From positions 1 to 42,730 of the forward strand of contig JAADHI010000086.1 in NCBI GenBank assembly GCA_013151935.1: 42,730 nucleotides of DNA, in the 5' to 3' direction. The position numbers were made by a program, and so were the translations under genes. This document shows, piece after piece, positions 26,634 to 34,306 of this stretch. A model generated the notes under the pieces. It had not been told where the DNA came from, made no database searches, and was given only the letters and a program-made list of their open reading frames with translations. The stretch's first letter is position 1. Each line of letters starts with the position of its first letter. The DNA comes from Candidatus Manganitrophaceae bacterium. GTDB taxonomy: Bacteria; Nitrospirota; Nitrospiria; SBBL01; JAADHI01.

Positions 26634-26741
26634 TTATTTTTTCTTCAAAAACGTAATGATGGCGAGGAAAATGACGAGCACCGAAATCGGGGCAAGCGAA
26701 CTTGCGATGTTGATTAAATCAGGAATCTGAGAAATAATCAT
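26634..26741 (-). CDS. Tiny hydrophobic membrane peptide (35 aa)
   Basis: An ATG at 26741 with GAGG six to seven bases upstream opens a 35-codon frame: a short polar start (MIISQIPDLIN), one transmembrane helix (SVLVIFLAIITFL) and a KKK end. The single helix, the basic cytoplasmic tail and the ribosome site make it more than chance. It ends three bases beyond the convergent aminotransferase stop. Function unknown. Confidence 0.5.
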   Translation of the reverse strand: MIISQIPDLINIASSLAPISVLVIFLAIITFLKKK

Positions 26742-26818
26742 GCTGTGCCTCTAAAACACGCCCATTTTACGGCGGGGCGTCCCCAAAAAAAATTGACTTG
26801 CGAGAAGCATCTTGCTTC

Positions 26819-26849
26819 AAAAATGCGCTGACTTTGTCAGCGCATTTTT
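26819..26849. terminator. Bidirectional intrinsic terminator
   Basis: A perfect 14-bp inverted repeat (26819-26832 and 26836-26849) around a three-base TTT loop, with core ATGCGCTGAC, begins in an A run and ends in a T run. It can stop the DsrH operon from the right and the plus strand from the left. Confidence 0.88.
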
Positions 26850-26855
26850 GATTTT

Positions 26856-27110
26856 TTACCAGGTGATGACGCGTCCACATTCGGTGATCAAACGAGCCAT
26901 TCCGGTATAGTTAATTGATAGGTATGGGCTCTCTGCGCCGCGTGCGCTCAAATCTTCATGACAGACATAGGTTTCTTCTGGAAGTATTTCTGTTGTCAAT
27001 ACGCCATCCTGAATGAGCAGTAGAGCCGTCGGCCGTTTTGCTGACTCATCTATAATGGCCGCTAGGGCAAAAGGGTCGTTTATTTTCCTCATGATATGAA
27101 GTGTCTTCAT
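26856..27110 (-). CDS. DsrH/TusB-like sulfur-relay protein
   Basis: 84 residues. MKTLHIMRKINDPFALA, then LLLIQDGVLT and a C-terminal end GRVITW match the small DsrH/TusB fold. It overlaps the DsrF-like start by four bases and is the last gene of a D-C-B ordered trio. In E. coli TusBCD passes sulfur to TusE for tRNA thiouridine; in sulfur oxidisers DsrEFH serves cytoplasmic sulfur trafficking. Neither TusE/DsrC nor dsrAB is in this window, so the exact role is open. Confidence 0.75.
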   Translation of the reverse strand: MKTLHIMRKINDPFALAAIIDESAKRPTALLLIQDGVLTTEILPEETYVCHEDLSARGAESPYLSINYTGMARLITECGRVITW

Positions 27111-27469
27111 CGAAAAGGGATCACCACGTCTGCATCTCGAATCATTTGAAAGACCTCGGTTTTAGGAAGCGCATGTGTCATCGGAGGGACGCGTGTTATT
27201 TTTCGCGCCAGCATGTCATCGGCATCCACCGAGAGAGTGATGCCAATGTCTTCAAATACTGTGATGAAATCATAGAGGGAGGGTCTACTGATTTTATCCC
27301 CCTGTAAGGGGTTCAAGTGATAGGCCCCGTCTTGAATCAGTAAAAAGTGGGTTTGATTCTCCGCAAGTGTTAAGCCGATGCCCATACGAAAGGCTTCGCT
27401 TGTCGCTAAGGTATTAAACGGCCCATCTTGAATAAGGACAAGCACTGTTTTTCCCTCAGGTGGTTTCAT
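27107..27469 (-). CDS. DsrF/TusC-like sulfur-relay protein
   Basis: 120 residues of the DsrE/F-like fold. VLVLIQDGPFNTLATSEAFR, MGIGLTLAENQTHFLLIQDG and DIGITLSVDADDM correspond to the beta-alpha core of TusC/DsrF. It has no conserved cysteine, as in many TusC proteins. Middle gene of the trio, 18 bases after the DsrE-like stop, and overlapped by the DsrH-like gene. Its ribosome site is poorly placed, so coupling to the upstream gene is likely. Confidence 0.75.
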   Translation of the reverse strand: MKPPEGKTVLVLIQDGPFNTLATSEAFRMGIGLTLAENQTHFLLIQDGAYHLNPLQGDKISRPSLYDFITVFEDIGITLSVDADDMLARKITRVPPMTHALPKTEVFQMIRDADVVIPFR

Positions 27470-27487
27470 AATTTAATCAGAGCGTCC

Positions 27488-27823
27488 TTATGTTCCGAAA
27501 GAGAGGAAACGATCTGAGTCTGCGACGATCCTCGCCAGCGTATGTTGAGACAACCATTGTACCCCGCTGAGGGTTTCGCTTTCAGAAATACCGCGTTTTT
27601 CTGCAGACTGCGTGCAAATGGAAACGCACATTTGTTTTGAGAGCAACTTTTCTAGTTTCGCTACGATGCCGATCTTGTTTTTTTTTACAATATGAAAAAT
27701 GCCGTCATCCATTAAAAAAAGATGGACTTCGTGGGATGTTGCAAGAAAGGCCTCTGTTAGCGCAAAGACGGTATGACCATTTTGATGCTCAGGACCCGTG
27801 CTCATCAAGATACCAATCTTCAA
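27488..27823 (-). CDS. DsrE/TusD-like sulfur-relay protein
   Basis: 111 residues starting at TTG 27823 with AAAGGGA about seven bases upstream. KIGILMSTGPEHQNGHTVFA and HEVHLFLMDDGIF are the DsrE-fold start. A cysteine in CVSICTQSAEKRGI sits at the position of the TusD/DsrE sulfur-accepting Cys78 (in the context C-x-x-x-A-x-x-R-G). First gene of a minus-strand trio ending at the bidirectional terminator. It probably carries persulfide sulfur. Confidence 0.78.
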   Translation of the reverse strand: MKIGILMSTGPEHQNGHTVFALTEAFLATSHEVHLFLMDDGIFHIVKKNKIGIVAKLEKLLSKQMCVSICTQSAEKRGISESETLSGVQWLSQHTLARIVADSDRFLSFGT

Positions 27824-27998
27824 TGCAAGATCCCTTTATGATCAATCATCAAATGTTTATCATAGGAATTTTAGCTTGTCAATTAAGGCGCCCTTAGGGG
27901 ATAGAATAAAAGGGCCGTAAGGGGTTAAATACCATAAAGGTACCAGATGTTCCGTAGGGTTTTTGATCAGCTATTGTAAAGTCTAATTTAGGTGAGAA

Positions 27999-28166
27999 AT
28001 GGCAAAGGTCGAAAAAGTCTTTGATGAAACGGCTTCTGGCGGACGATGGGATAGACCCGTGCTTCATCGAATGATTGAACAACTCAGAGCGGGTGATATT
28101 GTCATTGTCTGGAAACTGGACCCCCTTTCACGGATCGTGGCGCGACATCGGCAAGATATTGCATAG
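27999..28166 (+). pseudogene. Serine recombinase (resolvase/invertase) remnant
   Basis: 55 codons reading KVFDETASGGRWDRPVLHRM and GDIVIVWKLDPLSRIV, the part of the resolvase catalytic domain that follows the active serine (family pattern DxaSGxxxxRPxLxxxL, then vVxxLDRLSR). The conserved LDRLSR is LDPLSR. Neither the N-terminal Ser region nor the DNA-binding domain is present. It is a relic of a mobile element at the edge of the Rhs island. Confidence 0.65.
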
Positions 28167-28178
28167 CCGTCTTCTCTC

Positions 28179-28953
28179 TTATTTTTGAGATTGTATCTGT
28201 TTCCAGAGGAAGGCCAGTTTTTCTTCTCCTAAAAATTCTTTTGCTGGGATTTCTTTTCCAGATCTTGTTACTAAGGTCAGTCTTGAAGGGTGGCCCATAT
28301 TTGCGGCGAGCATGATGTGCTCAAGGGGTTCTCCATCAATCGCCGGTAAATGCTTGTGTCAATGCTTCTAGGCGGGTTCGACCACTCCATTAACTATAAT
28401 CTGTGTTGAGGAGGCAATCAAGATTGCACCTCCCCCCCACCAGACCCACCAAATAATGGAAGAAGTGTGACAAATTGAGATGGCGCACCATAGTTTCCAG
28501 GATTATCCTGATCCCCTAAGCCTGGCCCTTGTCCTGCACTGGCAGTTGTTTGGGTCGTGCTTCCTCCAAGACCACCTGATCCGCCGGGGAAGCCACCCGG
28601 GCCACCCAAAGCACCTGATTCGATAATACCCCTGAAACGACGGACAATCCATTTTCACATCTAATATCAAGCGTTCCTTCGATATTGACATCGCCTGTGG
28701 CCAATATCGTGACTGGGGTGTTGGCACTATTCTGGGCATAGGTAATGGTCTCTCCAGTTGGGATATTCACGGTCGTATAATTAAAGACTCCGTCCGGGGG
28801 TAAAGGGATGGTGATGTCAGCAGCAGGGGAAAAGGCGCCATCTACTCCTGTGCTTCCGCTGATGAAGGTTTGTGCCAAACCGGGAGATGCTGAGAGGAAT
28901 ATAATGGCGATGAGAGAAGCGAAAAAGCAGGTTTTGCACTGTCTATTTTTCAT
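28179..28953 (-). pseudogene. Decayed Gly-rich secreted protein
   Basis: Starts normally at ATG 28953 (GGAGC upstream) with a signal peptide and TFISGSTGVDGAFSPAADIT, TILATGDVNIEGTLDIRCEN. A missing G near 28645 moves it to the frame GALGGPGGFPGGSGGLGGS. A second slip in a G7 run near 28433 reaches GGGAILIASSTQIIVNGVVE. Later pieces RLEALTQAFTG and HPSRLTLVTRSGKEIPAKEF, EEKLAFLWKQIQ lie in further frames down to a stop at 28179. At least three shifts and probably an internal deletion make it non-functional. It follows the YD/IPT gene on the same strand. Confidence 0.6.
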
Positions 28954-28987
28954 GGCTTGCTCCTATGTTTCAAAATTGTATGTCAAA

Positions 28988-29854
28988 TTAAGGCATTGAA
29001 ACGCTGATCGGTGGTGCAACGGTCATGCTGGGGCCTTCAGGCATGCCGGGCAACTTTGGGATAAACACACTCACGCCTTTGCGGATGACACTCATTGTCG
29101 GATCTGCGGAATTGACATTCACAAGAACTGCACCACTTTGAATATTCCCTGTCGGGCTGGTCAGTGTAAAACTGTAAGCACCAAGGGGTGTTCCACTATC
29201 TACATCAAGTTTTATTTTAATTTTGTTGGGTGTGGGTGCGGTCAAAAAAACGGCGCTCAAACTGCCGCTACTGAAGGTAATGCCGTTTGTTGCGGCAAGA
29301 TTTTCCCCGTGTATGACCATGACATTGCTTGAGCCTTGCGTGACACTTGCCGGATCAATACTAAGGATCATTGGGGTGGTCAATATCGTAAAAGGCTGGG
29401 GACTGGTGGCGTTGCCGATGATATTACTGACAACAACGGGACCGCTAGTAGCACCGACGGGCACGGTGATCGTGAGACTGTCAAAACTGGATGAGATCAC
29501 GGTGGCTGCTGTCCCGTTAAAGGTGACGGTGTTTTCAGTGCTGACGTTGCTGAAGCCAAAGCCCTGAATGTCGATGGTTTCGCCTACGACACCTTTTTCG
29601 GGCAGGAGTAGGAAGATGCCGACGTTGCCTGCGGTCTGTGATAAGTTGTCGATGGAGAGCAGATTGCCGACGGCATCGTAGCGGTGTACGGCCATGTTTC
29701 CGGTTTCGTCTTTGACGCCGACCAAGCGGCCTTGCGCATCGTAGAAAAATTCAGCAGGGGCGGCGTGAATGAGGGAAAATGACAACAGAAGGAAGGCCAT
29801 CACAAATGTTACTGCTTGACATACTGGATGTATTAAATATTTATTTTGATTCAT
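28988..29854 (-). CDS. Secreted YD-repeat/IPT-TIG protein, Rhs N-terminal piece
   Basis: 288 residues. Signal peptide (FVMAFLLLSFSLIHAAPAEF), then two YD-type repeats (FFYDAQGRLVGVKDETGN and HRYDAVGNLLSIDN), then two IPT/TIG immunoglobulin-like domains (about 80-160 and 165-250: GVVGETIDIQGFGFSNVS, PASVTQGSSNVMVIHGENLA). This order normally begins very large Rhs/YD proteins. Here it ends in a Pro-rich tail and a stop, while a separate YD shell with core lies at 31024-33075. It looks like a detached N-terminus of an Rhs-like gene, possibly still secreted. Its ATG lies at the end of the 83-bp repeat. Confidence 0.75.
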   Translation of the reverse strand: MNQNKYLIHPVCQAVTFVMAFLLLSFSLIHAAPAEFFYDAQGRLVGVKDETGNMAVHRYDAVGNLLSIDNLSQTAGNVGIFLLLPEKGVVGETIDIQGFGFSNVSTENTVTFNGTAATVISSSFDSLTITVPVGATSGPVVVSNIIGNATSPQPFTILTTPMILSIDPASVTQGSSNVMVIHGENLAATNGITFSSGSLSAVFLTAPTPNKIKIKLDVDSGTPLGAYSFTLTSPTGNIQSGAVLVNVNSADPTMSVIRKGVSVFIPKLPGMPEGPSMTVAPPISVSMP

Positions 29855-29934
29855 TTAACTTTCCCAATTAAACCGAATTGGACAACCAGAACCTCTGTTT
29901 CAACATGCGTTTTTGTGTACTGTCAAATGTGTAG
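29852..29934. repeat. 83-bp direct repeat, copy A
   Basis: Matches 35595-35677 at 77 of 83 positions without gaps, in the same orientation. On the minus strand it ends at the ATG of the YD/IPT gene, so it is that gene's leader. It contains a CCAATT-6-AATTGG palindrome. It is directly continued by the REP-like motif GTAGACCTGACCCC (29931-29944). Confidence 0.85.
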
Positions 29935-29990
29935 ACCTGACCCCTTGTCGTTACTAATGACTGAAGAAACAATCGAATACTAGACCTGTC

Positions 29991-30971
29991 TTACTTGTTG
30001 CCCTGAGTTTGTCCTAGTACAAGTGAACTGGGCAACTTCAAAGTATTGCCGTTCTTAATCATCCACTGATACAACAAAACGGCAAAGACAAAAATCACAG
30101 AGAATACAAGCATCCCCCAACGCCCGGTAGATTGGACCGCTTCAAAAGAGATTTTTTCTTTAAAAAAATAACCACTAGCAGGACCCATATTTGAAAAAAT
30201 ATGAACAAATATACTTGGAATAAGAGATTGTGTCTTTTCGTAAAGAAAGGCAAATAAAATCCCATGAAGGAATATATCAATAAAACTAGAAATAGTAAGC
30301 CCATAATGTACGAATGTAAAAAGGAGAGCCGTCATAATAATTCCGAAGAAAGGTCCTATTTTTTTTCGAATCGGACCATATAAAAATCCTCTGAATACCA
30401 CCTCCTGATAAATTGACCCGTAGATAATGAAATAAAAAAAAGGGATCAACAGAGAAATACTCCCCCAAGAAGAATCAAAAAAACTCATTGAGCGAACAAT
30501 TTGGTTTGTCTCCTTGGAATCATACCTTAAAATGAACTGAGAAAATTCATCTACAGTAACACCGCTAAGCAGAACGTAGCCAAACAACGCATAGAAAAGA
30601 TAGAATCCTGAGATCCATCTTAGCCCAGACACGAAGCGAAATAACATTTGGTCAGGAAAAAATCCCAATTTAGCAAAAAAGTGCTCTTTCCCCGCCTTAA
30701 AAAAAAATAACACACCAACAAAAAAACCAATTTCAGTCATCCACAGAAGAGTGACGGCTAAAGGGTTTCCCCGAAAATTCCAGAATAGCTTCGGCCCAAT
30801 GACTTGTATCAAAAAAATAATTGTTATTGCTAACGGCCCTAACAAAAGACCCCAATTTTGGGTATCAAAAAGAGTTCCTGTTCTTGGACAATTATTTTTC
30901 CTTAAATACAGGAAACCTGCACTGATCCAAAACATTGCGACAGGAGCTACTATCTGTACCCACTCAATCAT
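29991..30971 (-). CDS. CPBP family intramembrane metalloprotease
   Basis: From ATG 30971 there are 326 residues; the frame is open further upstream, but that part is shadow of the Rhs C-terminus. About eight transmembrane segments. The CPBP (Abi/CAAX-like) motifs are YQEVVFRGFLYGP (motif 1, with QE instead of the usual EE), LLFTFVHYG (motif 2 His) and PSIFVHIFSN (motif 3 His and Asn). The family includes CAAX proteases and bacteriocin-immunity proteins. The gene follows the Rhs tip by 52 bases on the same strand, the place where immunity genes are usually found. Ribosome site weak. Confidence 0.82.
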   Translation of the reverse strand: MIEWVQIVAPVAMFWISAGFLYLRKNNCPRTGTLFDTQNWGLLLGPLAITIIFLIQVIGPKLFWNFRGNPLAVTLLWMTEIGFFVGVLFFFKAGKEHFFAKLGFFPDQMLFRFVSGLRWISGFYLFYALFGYVLLSGVTVDEFSQFILRYDSKETNQIVRSMSFFDSSWGSISLLIPFFYFIIYGSIYQEVVFRGFLYGPIRKKIGPFFGIIMTALLFTFVHYGLTISSFIDIFLHGILFAFLYEKTQSLIPSIFVHIFSNMGPASGYFFKEKISFEAVQSTGRWGMLVFSVIFVFAVLLYQWMIKNGNTLKLPSSLVLGQTQGNK

Positions 30972-31023
30972 GACAAAGTACTTTTTTTGATTTTCATTTT
31001 TGACAAGCCCGTAACATGTAAAA

Positions 31024-33075
31024 CTATTTTCTGCCACCAAATACTCCAGTACCGGAATCGGAATTTGGGCGTCTACTGCCATCATCGGAATCACTCTCAT
31101 TGATGCTATCTGGGAAGGTAGCAGCTCCAGCATCACGGGGGCCAAAAAAATCCTCAACAGAAGGCGGCTTGATAGGTAGCTTCGTAGGGCAGAGTCCTCT
31201 AAAGGATGCACAAGCTATCGATTCGATGGCGTGATCTAAAAGTATTCTTTTTTCTTCATCTGTTAAGATTTCTGGAGTTCCTGGCTCTAGTAATTGTCCT
31301 AGAATTTCTAAATCTGTATCGTCATCAACCTCAATATCAAAACAATTTCTCCCTTGGCAGACCTCAATTTGCTTTAACCCAAATGGGTCGAAGAATCTTA
31401 GCGGATTATTATTTACATAAAAATAGAAATTCGGGGTTACAAGTTTAAACCTTAGCGGATCTTCACTAATAAATCTTTTTAACACTGGAGAATAATATCT
31501 TGCCCGATAATAATATAGCTCTGTTCCATCATTCTCCCTCCCCGTATACTGAAATAGATTATTTGAACTCCCATTGACTGTCGTCTTCCCAAAAGCCTCA
31601 TATTCATAGTTTGTTGAAACAGTCCCAGCCGCGTCCGTTAGATCTAAAGTACTGCCCAAAGCATCTACATGGTAATATTCATTTGTTGCAGATTGCCGCA
31701 CAAAAGGCTCGTCAATACTCAAAGACCGTAAATAACTCGCACCCACAGCTCCGCCACCAATCTCTACCACAATATCATTGCCATCATACTGAAAATCCGT
31801 CTGTATGCTATTAATGGTTTTGCTCGTTCTGCGCCCCAAAGCATCATACATAAAGCTCGCTGTCGTGCTCGGCCCACTGAGTGCACTGAGCCTGTTTCTT
31901 GCATCCCAAGAATAAGTCGTCGTGCCACTGGGATCCGTTTGAGTTGTGAGATTCCCATTAGCATCATAATTTAAATTCGGTGTGGCATTATTAAATTGAA
32001 TCTGTTCATTCGCGGCGTCGTAGGCCGCCTGAACCGCATCCGGCAATAAGATGGATGCCCCATTTGTGCGATCCAAGCTGATCCGATTCCCCGCAGCATC
32101 ATAGGTATAAATAATACTTTCAAAAGGCGTTGCTCCCGATTGATGCGTAATATTGGTCAATCGACTGGCGATGTCATAAGTGTATGTCGTGCTCGTGCCA
32201 TTTGAATAGGTGAGGTCTGTTCTTCTCCCAGCCAAGTCATAACTGAGTCCCACCATTTCCGTCCCCTGCGCCACTTGCGTGAGCCGGGAATTGGCGTCGT
32301 ACGTGTAGCCCACAGGTAATCCGCCATTAACAGACATGGTCGTTCTTCTCCCCAGAATGTCGTAGTTGTAAGAAACAACTCCCTGCGGCGTAATTTCAGT
32401 TGCCAGCCGATCAAGATTATCGTAAGTAAACGCAATAGAGGACGCCGCTTCGTCCACACGATCCAGCCGCCCGGCGGTGTCGTAGGTAAATACGGTCTGG
32501 GTACTATCTGCATAGTCTGTCTGCATACGTCGATTTAGCGGATCATAACTAAAGACGGTGGTTTGGTTTTTGCGGTCGATAAAGGTCTCAAGATTTCCGT
32601 TGAGATCGTAAGTGTAGGATTCGCTTCTTGCAAGCGGATCAATCCGAGTTTCCAATTGATCCTGTACATCGTAGGTATAGCTCGTTGTATTGTTATTCGC
32701 ATCGGTAACGGTCAAGAGATTCCCGTTCTCATCGTAAGTAAATGCGGTATTTCCACTACCTGGATCGGTGATGTTTGTCACCCGATTCAGATCGTCGTAA
32801 ACAAATCCTGAGGTCTTGCCCCGCGGATCAGTGACGGTTAAAAGACGTGAAACAGGATCGTAGGCCCGGATCATGATATTGCCCAGCGGGTCGGTCGTGC
32901 TTGTCAAATTTCCATCCGTGTCGTAAGCAAACTGTGTGACATTGCCCAAAGGATCAGTCACTGTTGCAGGCTGGCCTTCAGTAGTGTAAGTGATTGTCAT
33001 GACCGCATTGGAAGGATCAGTCGTCGTCAGCAGGTTGTTAAGCTTGTCATAAGTAAAAGTGATCTTGCGATCCAA
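31024..33075 (-). CDS. Rhs/YD-repeat protein with core and variable C-terminal tip
   Basis: 683 residues starting at TTG 33075, with AGAAGGG about nine bases upstream inside the end of the preceding gene. Residues 1-480 are about 20 YD repeats (YDxxGNLxxxxDxxG). The Rhs-associated core QYTGRENDGTELYYYRARYY, PVLKRFISEDPLRF ends in FFDPFGL near residue 566, the usual autoproteolysis and toxin-junction point. A unique tip of about 117 residues follows (acidic, four Cys, Ser/Asp-rich, ending GVFGGRK). It lacks the usual N-terminal delivery region, so it is probably a shell/tip half. No known toxin fold is recognised in the tip. Confidence 0.88.
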   Translation of the reverse strand: MDRKITFTYDKLNNLLTTTDPSNAVMTITYTTEGQPATVTDPLGNVTQFAYDTDGNLTSTTDPLGNIMIRAYDPVSRLLTVTDPRGKTSGFVYDDLNRVTNITDPGSGNTAFTYDENGNLLTVTDANNNTTSYTYDVQDQLETRIDPLARSESYTYDLNGNLETFIDRKNQTTVFSYDPLNRRMQTDYADSTQTVFTYDTAGRLDRVDEAASSIAFTYDNLDRLATEITPQGVVSYNYDILGRRTTMSVNGGLPVGYTYDANSRLTQVAQGTEMVGLSYDLAGRRTDLTYSNGTSTTYTYDIASRLTNITHQSGATPFESIIYTYDAAGNRISLDRTNGASILLPDAVQAAYDAANEQIQFNNATPNLNYDANGNLTTQTDPSGTTTYSWDARNRLSALSGPSTTASFMYDALGRRTSKTINSIQTDFQYDGNDIVVEIGGGAVGASYLRSLSIDEPFVRQSATNEYYHVDALGSTLDLTDAAGTVSTNYEYEAFGKTTVNGSSNNLFQYTGRENDGTELYYYRARYYSPVLKRFISEDPLRFKLVTPNFYFYVNNNPLRFFDPFGLKQIEVCQGRNCFDIEVDDDTDLEILGQLLEPGTPEILTDEEKRILLDHAIESIACASFRGLCPTKLPIKPPSVEDFFGPRDAGAATFPDSINESDSDDGSRRPNSDSGTGVFGGRK

Positions 33076-33089
33076 TTTTATTTACCCTT

Positions 33090-33722
33090 CTAAAAAAATT
33101 CAAGTAAGGGAACTTCGACACTGAAAGGATTTCGGATGCTTTCTATTCGGACGACGGCGACTTTTTTTTCTGGGTCATAGTCGATTTTTCCACGCGGTCG
33201 CCTTTCCGAATAAAGCGGCACAAACACTTCTTCTTTGGGAAGATTGATCGATTTCAATGTCTTAATCTGCTCCCGTTCTCTGGTGTCCCGTAAAATCAGC
33301 CGGAATTCATATATCGGATATTTTTTTTTGTCATAGCCTGATTGAATCACAATAAAAAAGAGATCCAATCCTGGCGACGTTTTGACCGTCTCTTTTACAT
33401 AAAGTTGCAGGATCCCCTCCTCTATGGTTACTTCTGCTTCTAAACCCCCAACAATTCCCCAGCCTCCTCCTTCTGATAAGCCGAAGAACCCTCCAAGATA
33501 CCCTCCTCGGAGTTCTTTAACTATGATTCTATTTCCAAACATGGGGGCATCAAATTTCGATTCCAGAGTAAACCCAAATTGCCGATATTGTTCTTTGCGC
33601 AAAAAGTTTTCCCAGATGGTATTGACCTCTTCTATGGAAAGTTTTTTGGAAAAACCCTCCTGTGGAATAACAAGCAGAAAAAAACACATCAAGAAAAGAA
33701 AATGCCATTGTATTTTAAACAC
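33090..33722 (-). CDS. Secreted protein, paralogue 1 of an Rhs-linked pair
   Basis: 210 residues from GTG 33722, with a signal peptide (FLFLMCFFLLVIPQEGFS). The mature start KLSIEEVNTIWENFLRKEQY and the core GFFGLSEGGGWGIVGGLEAE, KKYPIYEFRLILRDTREREQ align clearly with the protein at 34307-34969. It begins one base after the stop of a tiny peptide ending GDDGMGGRK and ends 15 bases before the Rhs start, so all three are translationally coupled. Family not recognised; a periplasmic partner or immunity protein of the Rhs locus is a guess. Confidence 0.72.
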   Translation of the reverse strand: MFKIQWHFLFLMCFFLLVIPQEGFSKKLSIEEVNTIWENFLRKEQYRQFGFTLESKFDAPMFGNRIIVKELRGGYLGGFFGLSEGGGWGIVGGLEAEVTIEEGILQLYVKETVKTSPGLDLFFIVIQSGYDKKKYPIYEFRLILRDTREREQIKTLKSINLPKEEVFVPLYSERRPRGKIDYDPEKKVAVVRIESIRNPFSVEVPLLEFF

Positions 33723-33803
33723 TTATTTCCGACCTCCCATGCCATCATCTCCGCAAAAACCAGATAGAATACAAGCCAGTATCCCACCCACGATGTCCGA
33801 ATT
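33723..33803 (-). CDS. Tiny peptide (start lost), paralogue of 34970-35059
   Basis: The reading frame ends SDIVGGILACILSGFCGDDG and MGGRK-stop, matching the 29-residue peptide encoded at 34970-35059 at about 20 of 24 positions. Unlike that copy there is no ATG or Shine-Dalgarno nearby; the frame simply continues up to the tandem repeat. Its stop abuts the GTG of the next gene. Likely a degenerate copy. Confidence 0.45.
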   Translation of the reverse strand, partial: NSDIVGGILACILSGFCGDDGMGGRK

Positions 33804-33930
33804 CGGTGGAATATCTGAGTGCGACAAAGCGCTTTGATTGTTCGAGATGCCTCTCCCCGAACCATCGGGACGACTATTCTCTCCACCGCGTAAAAACCCT
33901 CGGTTTTGCCAAAAATTGAGGGTTTGCCCG

Positions 33931-34040
33931 ACATTGCCCGACATTGCCCGACATTGCCCGACATTGCCCGACATTGCCCGACATTGCCCGACATTGCCCG
34001 ACATTGCCCGACATTGCCCGACATTGTCCGACATTGTCCG
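33931..34040. repeat. 10-bp tandem repeat array (11 units)
   Basis: Nine identical ACATTGCCCG units (33931-34020) followed by two ACATTGTCCG variants (34021-34040), with a partial unit before. Because 10 is not a multiple of three, every frame reads through a 10-residue repeat; no start or stop on the minus strand is interrupted. It occupies the 584-base gap between the two paralogous genes. Confidence 0.95.
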
Positions 34041-34140
34041 GCGTTGTGCCGCAACTGCCGCTTTCTCCAAAACAATCCAGCGTAACCATCCTATCTACCC
34101 TTACATCCCCGTTCCGGCTCAGTTGATCTAATGGAAGCAT

Positions 34141-34264
34141 CGGGGGCAGGTCTACGCATTTGGTAAATTTAGCAGCTTCTCGATTCTTAAAAATAACTTT
34201 CAAGTTATCCTTCTCTACCGGGGCTAAGGAAAGTCATGCCGTCAATTGCGTAGACCTGACCCCC
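34141..34264. repeat. REP-like inverted pair (REPIN-like element)
   Basis: GGGGGCAGGTCTACGCA at 34141-34157 is the inverted partner, with one missing base, of TGCGTAGACCTGACCCCC ending at 34264. The pair encloses about 90 bases. The same GTAGACCTGACCC unit recurs singly at 29931-29944 and 35122-35134. Paired inverted units are typical of REPINs moved by RAYT transposases; none is in the window. Confidence 0.65.
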
Positions 34265-34306
34265 ATGTCTTGCTCCTGAAATTTTTTTTTATGACTCGAC
34301 AAGTCG

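Noticed and set aside
27894-28082. Minus-strand 62-codon ORF
   Set aside because: Antisense shadow of the resolvase remnant, without a ribosome site.
30972-31211. N-terminal extension of the CPBP protein
   Set aside because: It is the shadow of the Rhs C-terminus in another frame, lacks a ribosome site, and CPBP proteins begin with the first membrane helix.
33931-34040. CRISPR array
   Set aside because: The 10-bp units are directly adjacent with no spacers, and no cas genes are near.
33838-34131. Plus-strand and several minus-strand ORFs across the tandem repeat
   Set aside because: They exist only because the 10-bp unit has no stop in any frame; no ribosome site or family supports them.
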